A DNA stretch of 38,178 nt. Origin: Clostridia bacterium. GTDB taxonomy: Bacteria > Bacillota > Clostridia > Oscillospirales > CAG-272. The notes under the pieces are model-generated. The model searched no databases. It was not told the DNA's origin and worked only from the letters and a program-made list of their open reading frames with translations. Where the stretch lies: positions 1 to 38,178 of the forward strand of contig JAFQGP010000142.1 of the NCBI GenBank assembly GCA_017415485.1, read 5' to 3'. The position numbers and the translations under genes are program-made. Shown piece after piece: positions 7,745 to 15,303 of the stretch. Each line of letters starts with the position of its first letter. Within the stretch, counting starts at the first letter, position 1.

Positions 7745-8719
7745 TTGAGAATTATAATTCGATTCATCAGCGGTTGGGAAGGTTGGGGTACAGCTTTTGC
7801 GGTGCTTCTCATAGTTTGTATTCTCGGCAGTGCTCTTTCTGGCGCTACTGACGCTGTGCCTTATAATCCGTTAAATCAACTGCATGAATCTTCCACATTT
7901 GACAGCGGTGTCAGGAAGGTTGACACATTCTATGACAAAAGCGGGAATAAGTATGCTGCTGCCTTGATGTTCCAGTATGGTGACCCATCTGACCGAGATG
8001 TATATAAACTGGATGGCAAGTACACATCCTTTAGCGGCACAGTGTTTGTTCCTTCCAGTAGAGGTAACAAAGAAGACAGCGCACCAATCTTTATCTACGG
8101 CGATGGCAAGCGTCTTTGGGCAAGTTCGCACATGCGAGCTGACAGCCCTCCCGAAGATTTTTGCATTAATGTTAGTGGCGTAAATGAGTTGGAAATCCGA
8201 TATGATGGAGGCGCAATCACTTGGAAATTACCCATCGCAATCGGAAACATCAGTATCGGAACAGATACAGTTAGCGGTTCTGCGCCTTCTGAGTTGCCGA
8301 CTCGTCTTTTGGATTTGCCGATGAAGGAGTCCACGTTTATTTGCCGTTATACTCATAGAGCAGTAGAAGATCACTTTGGCAACTACTACGAAGATGTAGT
8401 GCTGTATTATTTTGGTAGTGAGGACGACAAAGATGTATATCTGCTGAATGGTGAGTATTCTTATTTATCTGGTACCATCTGTATTCCTACCGAAAGAGGC
8501 ACTTCTGTTTCCGACGAGTGGGGACTCGATAAAATGTACTACATTCGAATCTATGGCGATGGAAAGCTTTTGTATACCTCCCCACAGATGGTAGGACTAC
8601 AAGAGCCGGTTGACTTCAAAATTCCCGTGGACAATGTAAAAGAGTTAACTGTCACCTATTATGGCGGTGCTTCGACTTGGAATATGCATATTGCTATGAC
8701 AAATCTCCTTCTGACATAA
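7745..8719 (+). CDS. Membrane-anchored protein with two NPCBM-like domains
   Basis: 324 residues from a TTG start. GGAGGTGA at 7732-7739 fits this start, and the longer upstream frame would overlap the ribosome site and run into the previous gene. An N-terminal hydrophobic segment (AFAVLLIVCILGSAL) anchors or exports the protein. Two tandem beta-rich repeats of about 120 residues follow (about 45-165 and 190-320). Each has the same markers: DVYKLDGKY or DVYLLNGEY, FSGTVFVP or LSGTICIP, IFIYGDGKRLW or IRIYGDGKLLY, then VNELEIRYDGGA or VKELTVTYYGGA. This pattern matches the NPCBM (novel putative carbohydrate-binding module) family. It probably binds glycan at the outer surface, in line with the secreted wall-acting protein at 3880. 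It is the last gene of the set. Confidence 0.7.
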   Translation: MRIIIRFISGWEGWGTAFAVLLIVCILGSALSGATDAVPYNPLNQLHESSTFDSGVRKVDTFYDKSGNKYAAALMFQYGDPSDRDVYKLDGKYTSFSGTVFVPSSRGNKEDSAPIFIYGDGKRLWASSHMRADSPPEDFCINVSGVNELEIRYDGGAITWKLPIAIGNISIGTDTVSGSAPSELPTRLLDLPMKESTFICRYTHRAVEDHFGNYYEDVVLYYFGSEDDKDVYLLNGEYSYLSGTICIPTERGTSVSDEWGLDKMYYIRIYGDGKLLYTSPQMVGLQEPVDFKIPVDNVKELTVTYYGGASTWNMHIAMTNLLLT

Positions 8720-8742
8720 ATTGATAAGACGCTACACAACTC

Positions 8743-8784
8743 TGCGTAACAAATTGCGTAACACCCATCAAAAAGCTGCGTAAC
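8743..8784 (+). repeat. Three direct repeats of TGCGTAAC
   Basis: TGCGTAAC occurs at 8743, 8755 and 8777, spaced 12 and 22 bp, in the gap between the last island gene and the tRNA. The rest of 8720-8902 holds no gene or promoter that I can see. The repeats could be a recombinase or excisionase binding site, or a leftover of a coding frame (they read LRNKLRNTHQKAA on the plus strand). Confidence 0.55.
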
Positions 8785-8902
8785 AGGGCATAAAAAAGAG
8801 CATTTCAGATTGATTGAAATTTGATATAGCTCTGTTTAGGGTATCTAAAATTATTTGTTGTTTCCAAGTCAATTCATTCATATTTAACTCCCTATATGAA
8901 AC

Positions 8903-8930
8903 AAGTCCACAACATTGCTGTTGTGGACTT
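8903..8930 (-). terminator. Hairpin downstream of tRNA-Ser
   Basis: A perfect 11-bp stem (8903-8913 with 8920-8930) has a 6-nt loop and starts 3 nt after the tRNA 3' end on the minus strand. The T-run after it is weak (GTTTC), so it may act as a terminator or as part of an attachment site. Confidence 0.55.
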
Positions 8931-8933
8931 GAC

Positions 8934-9025
8934 TGGCGGAGATGGAGAGATTTGAACTCTCGCGCCGGTTATCCCGACCTACACCCTTAGCAGGGGCGCC
9001 TCTTCGGCCTCTTGAGTACATCTCC
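8934..9025 (-). tRNA. tRNA-Ser, anticodon GCU
   Basis: Long-variable-arm tRNA of 92 nt including an encoded CCA. On the minus strand it begins GGAGATG and ends CATCTCC-G-CCA, forming the 7-bp acceptor stem. The anticodon loop is CTGCTAA (anticodon GCT, reading AGC/AGU codons), the variable arm is long as in serine tRNAs, and the T-loop reads GTTCAAATC. It has its own consensus promoter and points towards the AT-rich island, so the island abuts the 3' end of the gene, a classic integration site. Confidence 0.95.
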
Positions 9026-9070
9026 GTGTTGTACTTGCGCGAGCGGCCGTTTGCAGAACTCGCGGATAAT

Positions 9071-9099
9071 ATTATACACTATTTTTATGTGTTTGTCAA
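9071..9099 (-). promoter_or_regulatory. Promoter of tRNA-Ser
   Basis: Minus-strand TTGACA (9094-9099) and TATAAT (9071-9076) with a 17-bp spacer: a perfect consensus, as expected for a stable RNA gene. Confidence 0.85.
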
Positions 9100-9178
9100 G
9101 ACGTTTTTGAGCTTTTCTTATACTTTTATAATAATTATTTGCTTTTCCTTTCGTTTTTTTGCCTCTGAACGATTATTC

Positions 9179-9207
9179 TTGACATTCTACGGTGTTTATG
9201 ATATAAT
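9179..9207 (+). promoter_or_regulatory. Promoter of the YcxB-like gene
   Basis: TTGACA (9179-9184) and TATAAT (9202-9207) with a 17-bp spacer, followed by GGAGGTGA and the ATG at 9237. Confidence 0.85.
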
Positions 9208-9236
9208 GAGATTGAAAAATATTGGAGGTGACCGAA

Positions 9237-9752
9237 ATGGAACTCAAAATTTCAACCGTTTATACCAAACAGCGGCTTTTGCGTTTCAATGATTATTTTT
9301 GGAAGCAAAGAAAAGTCTTTTTCTCTTTTATGGCTGCTTGCACTTTGCTCATTTGGGCGTGCGTCGGTTTCTTGATTATGATCAATGCGCTTACCGACAC
9401 CGTTGTTTTGTGCGGAGCTATGGTCACGCTTATGGATCTTGCCTACCTTTTCGGTGCTTTTGTAATGCCGAGGCTGGTGAAAAAATCACCTTCGGTAGAT
9501 GCGGTGTTGAATTTCTCTTTTAAGGATAGTGAAATGAACTATACTGCCGAAACAACCCAAGAAATTGCGTCGGGCACTATAAAGTATTCTGCCATAATCA
9601 AGGTCGGAAAAAAGGATGATGACGTATATCTCTTTATCTCCAAAAGGCAGGGGTATATCGTTGACGTATCCGCGCTGTCCGAGATCGAGCTGCTTGCGCT
9701 GAAGGCTCTTGTGACCTCGCACCTGCCCGCAAGGAAGGTCAAATGGAAATAA
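9237..9752 (+). CDS. YcxB-like membrane protein
   Basis: 171 residues, starting at ATG 9237 after GGAGGTGACCGAA. Two adjacent membrane segments lie at about 27-50 and 55-75 (FMAACTLLIWACVGFLIMI, then CGAMVTLMDLAYLFGAFVM). They are followed by a soluble beta-rich domain (LNFSFKDSEMNYTAETTQEIASGTIKYSAIIKV, then VYLFISKRQGYIVDVSALS). This is the layout of the YcxB-like family, whose members are small membrane proteins of unknown role with a PH-like cytoplasmic domain. It is transcribed alone, from its own promoter to its own terminator. Confidence 0.75.
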   Translation: MELKISTVYTKQRLLRFNDYFWKQRKVFFSFMAACTLLIWACVGFLIMINALTDTVVLCGAMVTLMDLAYLFGAFVMPRLVKKSPSVDAVLNFSFKDSEMNYTAETTQEIASGTIKYSAIIKVGKKDDDVYLFISKRQGYIVDVSALSEIELLALKALVTSHLPARKVKWK

Positions 9753-9759
9753 ATTGTCA

Positions 9760-9793
9760 CCTCACGGTAAAAAAATTGCCGTGAGGCTTTTTT
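9760..9793 (+). terminator. Intrinsic terminator
   Basis: 8-bp stem CCTCACGG/CCGTGAGG (9760-9767 and 9779-9786), then CTTTTTTG. Confidence 0.88.
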
Positions 9794-9797
9794 GTTA

Positions 9798-9826
9798 TTG
9801 ACTTTTTCCTATTAATATGATAAAAT
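9798..9826 (+). promoter_or_regulatory. Promoter of the APH-like kinase gene
   Basis: TTGACT (9798-9803) and TAAAAT (9821-9826) with a 17-bp spacer, giving a short leader before the kinase start. It may also serve the two solute-binding protein genes. Confidence 0.65.
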
Positions 9827-9865
9827 TATATTAACTATGTATTATTAACCGAAAGTGTGTCCGCG

Positions 9866-10651
9866 ATGCAAAGGGTTCTCACTCAGATCAATATTGAAAA
9901 CTATCCCGAATCGCTTCGCCCGTTGCTTGCGGGCGCGGATGTTTATGACAGCCGTTGCGCAAGCGGCGCGGAGGTTCTATTCATCGACCGCGACGGCGGG
10001 TATTTCCTTAAAAGCATGAAGCGCGGCGAGCTTGAGGCTGAGGCGAGGATGACGAAATATTTCGGCTCGCTCGGGCTTGGAGCGAAGGTCCTTTCCTTCG
10101 AGCAGACCGACCGCGATTATATGCTCACCGAGCGCGTGCGCGGCGAGGACTGCACCGACCGCCGCTATCTTTCAGACCCGAAGCGGCTTTGCGAGCTTTA
10201 TGCCGAGCTCCTTTACGATCTGCATCGTCGCGATCACGCAGACTGCCCCGTGCAGAACAGGATCGAGTCCTATTCCGCTATCGCCTTTGAAAACTACCGC
10301 ACGGGCAATTACGACAAGTCTTCCTTCCCCGATTCCTTCGGCTACGCATCGGCAGAGGAAGCGATGGAGGTCATCAAAAAATACGGCTCTGCGCTGAAAA
10401 ACGACACCCTCATCCACGGCGACTACTGCCTGCCGAACGTTATGCTTGACGATTGGCGCTTTTCCGCTTTTATCGACGTCGGAAACGGCGGTGTCGGCGA
10501 CAGACACATCGACCTTTTCTGGGGCGCTTGGACGCTTTGGTATAATCTTAAAACAAACGAATACGAGGATCGCTTCCTTGACGCTTACGGAAGGCAGAAC
10601 TTCGATCGCGATATGCTCCGCGTTGTTGCGGCATTCGAGGTATTTGGATAA
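9866..10651 (+). CDS. Aminoglycoside 3'-phosphotransferase-like kinase
   Basis: 261 residues from ATG 9866 (GTG at 9857 is possible; neither has a strong ribosome site). It has the protein-kinase-like fold of APH enzymes. The phosphate-binding lysine lies in YFLKSMKRGEL, the catalytic loop is HGDYCLPN (HxDxxxxN), and the metal-binding segment is FIDVGNGGVGDRHIDLFW, in the same position as FIDLGRSGRADKWYD in APH(3')-III. Length and ending match the APH(3') group. Substrates of such chromosomal homologues vary (aminoglycosides, macrolides, small metabolites), so drug resistance should not be assumed. It precedes two solute-binding lipoproteins with a 38-nt gap, so co-transcription is possible. 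Confidence 0.78.
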   Translation: MQRVLTQINIENYPESLRPLLAGADVYDSRCASGAEVLFIDRDGGYFLKSMKRGELEAEARMTKYFGSLGLGAKVLSFEQTDRDYMLTERVRGEDCTDRRYLSDPKRLCELYAELLYDLHRRDHADCPVQNRIESYSAIAFENYRTGNYDKSSFPDSFGYASAEEAMEVIKKYGSALKNDTLIHGDYCLPNVMLDDWRFSAFIDVGNGGVGDRHIDLFWGAWTLWYNLKTNEYEDRFLDAYGRQNFDRDMLRVVAAFEVFG

Positions 10652-10689
10652 AAATAAAAATATAACATAAATCAAACGGAGGCAATGTT

Positions 10690-12198
10690 ATGAAAAACAT
10701 CACACGCATTATCATCGCGCTTCTCATTCTTGCAATGACGCTCCCGATGGCTCTTGCCTGCGCCGAAACGGCTCCGCAGGAAGAAGAAACCACCGCGCCT
10801 GCAATTACGGAAGCTCCATCGGCAACCGATGCTCCTGTGGAAACCACCGCTGAGGAGACCCTTTTCGTCCCCAGCAACATTCCCGAGAACCTCAGATTCG
10901 ATGGTACCACCATCAACATTCTTCACAGAACCGACTCCAACAGGAATGAATTCTTCGTCGAAGATCAGAACGGTGAATCGGTAAACGATGCGGTGTTCAG
11001 AAAGAACGCAAATGTTCAGGAACAGTTCGGCGTTACCCTTGAGTTCTACGGCATCCCCGGTGCTTATGAGCAGCAAAAGGATTTTGTAAACACCTGCATC
11101 AACAGCCTTCAGGCAGGCGCAGATGCTTACGATCTTTTCTGTGGCTATTCCATGACCGGTGCAACTCTCGCAGTTGAGGGTGCTGTTCAGGATATGACAC
11201 AGTATCCCATCCTTGAGTTTGACAAGCCTTGGTGGCCCGAAAGCCTTATCTCCAAGGCTACCATCAACGACGGTATTTATTTCGCGTCCGGCGACATCGC
11301 TCCCTCGTTCCTTTATATGATGTACCTCATCGTATTTAACAAGGATCTCTTCACCGATTTTCACAAGCTTCAGGCGAACGATCTTTACTCGCTTGTTTAT
11401 GACGGCAAGTGGACGATCGACAGACTTATCGAGTACACTCAGGGTGTTTATCTTGATCAGGACGGCGATAACTCCTCGAGCGAAGCCGACCGCTACGGTC
11501 TTGTAATCACCACCGTTCCCTTTGACTCCTTCTATACCGCATCCGACCTTTACACGGTAGAGCTTGACAAGGACGGCGCGTTCGTTATGTCCGACGACCT
11601 TTTCTCGCAGAAGACCGTTGACCTTCTTGACAAGGTCTGCAACCTCCTTCACACCTCGGGTGACGCATATATCAAGACTGATACCGCACACTTCAAGACC
11701 GGCAACTCCCTCTTTATCATCCAGGCTGCAAGCATTACCGCAAATCACCTCACCGACGTTGATTTTACTTACGGTGTTCTTCCCATGCCTAAGTATAGCG
11801 ATGATCAGGAAAACTACCGCACCGCACTTTCCTTCCCCTACACCATGTATATGATCTCAGCATCCGCACCCGATGCTGAGGCAGCTGCTGCGACCATCGA
11901 GCTTTTGGCTTATCAGAGCTACGTCAACGTAACTCCCGCTATCTTTGAGGAGTCGATGAAGCTCCGCTATGCCGACCAGAGTGACGACGCGTTCATGTTC
12001 GATATTATCCGCGAGAACGTTGTTATCGACATCGGCAGACTTCTCACCACCCAGCTTGACAACATGTCATTCAGCATCTTCCGTAACGCGGTAAACAACA
12101 ACACCGCAGGAAGCTATATGTCCGCGCAGAAGGTATATCAAAAGAACTTCGCAAAGAAGCTTGAGACCATCACCAAGAAGCTTGATGATCTGAAATAA
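10690..12198 (+). CDS. Extracellular solute-binding lipoprotein (paralogue 1)
   Basis: 502 residues after CGGAGG. It has a signal peptide with a lipobox (ALAC, Cys24), then a Thr/Glu/Ala/Pro-rich linker to about residue 60, then a periplasmic-binding-protein fold of the family-1 ABC sugar-binding type (INILHRTD, FGVTLEFYG, GADAYDLFCG, GIYFASGD, and a closing helical part). It is 500 residues long, like many Clostridia carbohydrate-binding lipoproteins. It would be lipid-anchored outside the membrane. No permease or ATPase of the sugar-uptake type is adjacent, so it is an orphan binding protein. The next gene is a close paralogue 18 nt downstream. Confidence 0.82.
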   Translation: MKNITRIIIALLILAMTLPMALACAETAPQEEETTAPAITEAPSATDAPVETTAEETLFVPSNIPENLRFDGTTINILHRTDSNRNEFFVEDQNGESVNDAVFRKNANVQEQFGVTLEFYGIPGAYEQQKDFVNTCINSLQAGADAYDLFCGYSMTGATLAVEGAVQDMTQYPILEFDKPWWPESLISKATINDGIYFASGDIAPSFLYMMYLIVFNKDLFTDFHKLQANDLYSLVYDGKWTIDRLIEYTQGVYLDQDGDNSSSEADRYGLVITTVPFDSFYTASDLYTVELDKDGAFVMSDDLFSQKTVDLLDKVCNLLHTSGDAYIKTDTAHFKTGNSLFIIQAASITANHLTDVDFTYGVLPMPKYSDDQENYRTALSFPYTMYMISASAPDAEAAAATIELLAYQSYVNVTPAIFEESMKLRYADQSDDAFMFDIIRENVVIDIGRLLTTQLDNMSFSIFRNAVNNNTAGSYMSAQKVYQKNFAKKLETITKKLDDLK

Positions 12199-12216
12199 AA
12201 CACCGGAGGAAAGATT

Positions 12217-13719
12217 ATGAAAAATATCTCGCGTATTATCATAGCTCTGCTTATCCTTGCGATGACCCTTCCAATGGCGCTTTCCTGCGCAGAAACTGCT
12301 CCCTCGGGCGAGACCACCGCTCCCGCAGAAACAGATGCTCCCTCGGGTGAGGTCACAGTTGAAACAACTGCAGAGGAAACTCTTTTTGCAGCAAGCAACA
12401 TTCCCAGCGATCTGAAATTTGACGGAACAACAGTCAATATCCTTTATTGGGATGACGTTCCCAACCCCGAGTTCTTCGTTGATGATCAGAACGGCGAGTC
12501 CGTCAATGACGCCATCTACAGAAGAAATGCAAAGGTTCAGGAGCAGTTCGGCGTGGCCCTTAACTTCGTCGGAACTCCCGGTAACTACAACAATCAGTCT
12601 TCGTTCGTAAACGCTTGCGTCAACAGCACACAGGCGGGCGCAGATGCTTATGACATCTTCTGCGGTTACACCATGACCGGCGCGACTCTTATGACTCAGG
12701 GCGTTACCCAGGATCTCACCGATTACGAGATCATGGAATTTGACAAGCCCTGGTGGCCCAAGAGCCTTATTTCCAAGGCGAGCGTCAACGGCGGCGTTTA
12801 TTTCGCATCCGGCGATATTTCGACCAACTTTATTCACATGATGTACCTCACCATATTCAATAAGGATATGCTGCTGGACATCCATAATATGAACGCAGAG
12901 GAGCTTTACGATCTTGCTTATAACGGTCAGTGGACTCTTGATAAGCTCATTGAGCTTACCGAAGGCACTTACGTTGATCAGGACGGCGACAACACCGCAT
13001 CCGAGGGCGACCGCTACGGCTTGGTTGTTACAAACGTTCATTTTGACCCCTTCTATGCAGGCTCAGGTCTTACCACCGTTGAGGTAAAGGAAGACGGCAG
13101 CCTTGCGCTCTCCGCAGACCTTTTCTCGCAGAAGACCGTTGACCTTCTCGAGAAGCTTTGCAATCTTCTTCACACCTCGGGCGATTCTTACATAAAGAAG
13201 AGCGAGCCACTCTTTGCCGCAGGCCAGGCGCTCTTCCTTGTTGACCGTCCCTACATAATTACAAGAAGTCTTACCTCCACCGGCTTCAACTTCGGCATTC
13301 TTCCCATTCCGAAGTATGATACCGACCAGGAGGAATACCGCACCTGTCTCGGCTTCGGTTACACAATGTATATGCTCTCTGCAGCAGCACCCAACGCCGA
13401 AGCAGCAGCAGCGACCCTCGAGCTTATGGCATATCAGAGCTATCTCAACATCACTCCCGCACTCTTCGAGGAGTCGATGAAGCTCCGCTACGCTGACCAG
13501 AGTGATGACGCATTTATGTTCGATGTTATCCGCGATAGCGTTGATATCGACGTTGCAAGACTTTTCACCATGCAGCTTGATAAGATGTCCTACAGTATCT
13601 TCCGCAATGCCGTCAATGGCAACGCCGCGGGTAGCTATATCTCCCAGCAGAAGGTTTACGAAAAGACCCTCAACAAGAAGCTTTCTGACATCAACGATAT
13701 TCTGAAGAATCTTAAGTAA
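12217..13719 (+). CDS. Extracellular solute-binding lipoprotein (paralogue 2)
   Basis: 500 residues, ribosome site CCGGAGGAAAG. It is closely similar to the preceding protein along its whole length: same lipobox context (ALSC), same acidic linker, and shared blocks such as QNGESVNDA, AGADAYD, FDKPWWP, DQDGDN, LFSQKTVDLL and EESMKLRYADQSDDAFMFD. Divergence is greatest around residues 80-120 and 230-330, which may reflect different ligands. It lies 18 nt after the first copy, so they form one transcript ended by the hairpin at 13731. The tandem pair likely arose by duplication. Ligand unknown. Confidence 0.82.
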   Translation: MKNISRIIIALLILAMTLPMALSCAETAPSGETTAPAETDAPSGEVTVETTAEETLFAASNIPSDLKFDGTTVNILYWDDVPNPEFFVDDQNGESVNDAIYRRNAKVQEQFGVALNFVGTPGNYNNQSSFVNACVNSTQAGADAYDIFCGYTMTGATLMTQGVTQDLTDYEIMEFDKPWWPKSLISKASVNGGVYFASGDISTNFIHMMYLTIFNKDMLLDIHNMNAEELYDLAYNGQWTLDKLIELTEGTYVDQDGDNTASEGDRYGLVVTNVHFDPFYAGSGLTTVEVKEDGSLALSADLFSQKTVDLLEKLCNLLHTSGDSYIKKSEPLFAAGQALFLVDRPYIITRSLTSTGFNFGILPIPKYDTDQEEYRTCLGFGYTMYMLSAAAPNAEAAAATLELMAYQSYLNITPALFEESMKLRYADQSDDAFMFDVIRDSVDIDVARLFTMQLDKMSYSIFRNAVNGNAAGSYISQQKVYEKTLNKKLSDINDILKNLK

Positions 13720-13730
13720 AATAAAAAACA

Positions 13731-13761
13731 AAAAGACTGTCTCCCGAGGCAGTCTTTTTTT
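13731..13761 (+). terminator. Intrinsic terminator of the solute-binding genes
   Basis: AAAGACTG paired with CAGTCTTT around a 10-nt loop, followed by a run of seven T. Confidence 0.9.
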
Positions 13762-13830
13762 GCGTTTTACCCCCATTTTAGCCCAAAATGCCCGCATCTA
13801 CGCTAAAAATGCCGTAGTTACGGAAAAATA

Positions 13831-13859
13831 TTGACATGAGGAAATTTTTTTGATACAAT
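13831..13859 (+). promoter_or_regulatory. Promoter of the ABC transporter operon
   Basis: TTGACA (13831-13836) and TACAAT (13854-13859) with a 17-bp spacer. Confidence 0.8.
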
Positions 13860-13908
13860 TAAATCGGTCGAAAAGGCAAAAAATTCATCCATGAAAGGAA
13901 GTAAAAAG

Positions 13909-15264
13909 ATGATTAAAAAGACACTGAAAACCCTAAAACGCGCCCCCGTCCGCGCCTTAGCGGTGTTGTTATTCGCCGCGGTGATTACTATGATCATTTG
14001 CTCCCTGCACGCCTCAAATGAAGCCGAACTTCGTAATTATGAAGAGGTCTGGCAATCGGTTCCGATCACGGTGACTGTCACGGAGCCGTCTGGAGTAAAT
14101 TCCGATATGTTTTTAATTAATACTTGGGTATATGAATTGTTTACCAAGAAAGATCCTCAGGTGTTCTATGACGTATCCGAAGCTAAAAGTTTAGAGGAAA
14201 GGGTTGACTTGATATCAGATGGAGATGCACTTGTCTTAGAGGTCGCTTTGGCAGAATATATAAAAGACGTTCAAGTTAGGATGTCACGCGTAATAAATAA
14301 AATCAACGCCAAAGATTATAAGAGTCCTAATTTGATCGGAATTTCATCTCTTTCATGTGACAAACAACTCCTTCCGGAATATGGATGTGATATTACGTGG
14401 CACGAGGGATATGACGAAAGTATTTTTGACGGTGAACAGTTTGTTTGTATCATTCCTGCAGGCACTGTAGAGGATTATGATAACGGTAGCGGAGAGGTGG
14501 TATTGGATTTCTCCAATACAGGCACCCCGACTGTCACAATTGTAGACGGCAAACCGGTGGTGGAGATTAATAAACACGAATATCAGTGTACATTTAAGAT
14601 CGTCGGCACATACACCGCTGGTGATGAAAAAAGTATTTATTGCCCAGTACCGATCGTTGAGCAGATTGTAATCAGCGAACTTGAAGAACCGCTGTTGATT
14701 TATTCACTTAGCGCAACTCTTGCGGACAACAACCGCTTGGATGAATTCCGCGAAAAATCGAACCTTTGCTTTATAGAACCTACGCTAGATGCTGAGGAAA
14801 CTCCTTGGGGATATGATGTGCAACTTAGTAAGAGTGATGAACCTTTTCGTTCTACTCATTACGATTTTTATCCATTTGCTTTGGATATCAATGATGATAA
14901 TTTGTTCGACCTTTCCGCGATACTTGAAGACAGCATCAAATTTAACCGCAACGTCACGGTAATGGTTGTTGCCCTCTCGGTAGTCGCAGGATTCCTTGTT
15001 GGTTTCCTCATGATCCGCCGCCGCAAGAGAGATATTTTGCTGATGCGTATGGTCGGCGAATCAAACGCAAGAGTATACGCCGGTTTCGCGCTTGAGCAGA
15101 TGATCTGTATAATCCTCGGTATAGTGATCGGAGGTGCGTATTATAATTGGAACCCGATAAATAACCTCGCGATCTTCGCCGTCTCCTACTTCATCGCCCT
15201 CAGCCTTGCGCTTACAATATTTATGAGTAAAAAGCTTATCAAAAACGTCAAGGAGGATGAATAA
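13909..15264 (+). CDS. FtsX/MacB-type ABC transporter permease (copy 1)
   Basis: 451 residues. ATG 13909 is preferred over 13891 because AAAGGAAG precedes it and the second copy starts at the same point (MIKK). One membrane helix lies near the N-terminus (about 17-35), then a large extracellular domain (about 35-345). Three helices follow near the C-terminus (VTVMVVALSVVAGFLVGFLMI, GFALEQMICIILGIVIGGAYY, NLAIFAVSYFIALSLALTI). This is the topology of FtsX/MacB permeases, which convert ATP hydrolysis into motion of an extracytoplasmic domain rather than channel transport. It is the first gene of a permease-permease-ATPase operon. The role could be antimicrobial peptide export or sensing, lipoprotein release, or wall hydrolase control. 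Confidence 0.82.
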   Translation: MIKKTLKTLKRAPVRALAVLLFAAVITMIICSLHASNEAELRNYEEVWQSVPITVTVTEPSGVNSDMFLINTWVYELFTKKDPQVFYDVSEAKSLEERVDLISDGDALVLEVALAEYIKDVQVRMSRVINKINAKDYKSPNLIGISSLSCDKQLLPEYGCDITWHEGYDESIFDGEQFVCIIPAGTVEDYDNGSGEVVLDFSNTGTPTVTIVDGKPVVEINKHEYQCTFKIVGTYTAGDEKSIYCPVPIVEQIVISELEEPLLIYSLSATLADNNRLDEFREKSNLCFIEPTLDAEETPWGYDVQLSKSDEPFRSTHYDFYPFALDINDDNLFDLSAILEDSIKFNRNVTVMVVALSVVAGFLVGFLMIRRRKRDILLMRMVGESNARVYAGFALEQMICIILGIVIGGAYYNWNPINNLAIFAVSYFIALSLALTIFMSKKLIKNVKEDE

Positions 15265-15303
15265 ATGACGGCGGAGTCTGCACGAAAGGAAGTAAAAAGA
15301 TGA
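15265..15303 (+). other. 12-codon ORF bridging the two permease genes
   Basis: ATG at 15265, immediately after the stop of copy 1 and preceded by AAGGAGG. It reads MTAESARKEVKR and ends in an ATGA overlap with the start of copy 2 at 15300. This arrangement would support translational coupling; the peptide itself need not have a function. Confidence 0.35.

Noticed and set aside
1-8933. Complete prophage
   Set aside because: No capsid, terminase, portal, tail or lysis cassette is present in the window; only a recombinase fragment and accessory genes.
8942-9292. 116-codon plus-strand frame starting near the tRNA
   Set aside because: It runs through the tRNA-Ser gene in antisense and across the promoter of the YcxB-like gene.
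9866-10651. Confirmed aminoglycoside resistance gene
   Set aside because: Only the APH fold and motifs are seen. It sits in a chromosomal-style context, without resistance or mobility genes, so resistance cannot be claimed.
10672-11748. 358-codon minus-strand frame
   Set aside because: It is a shadow of the solute-binding lipoprotein gene; the same shadow appears over its paralogue, so it reflects codon bias.
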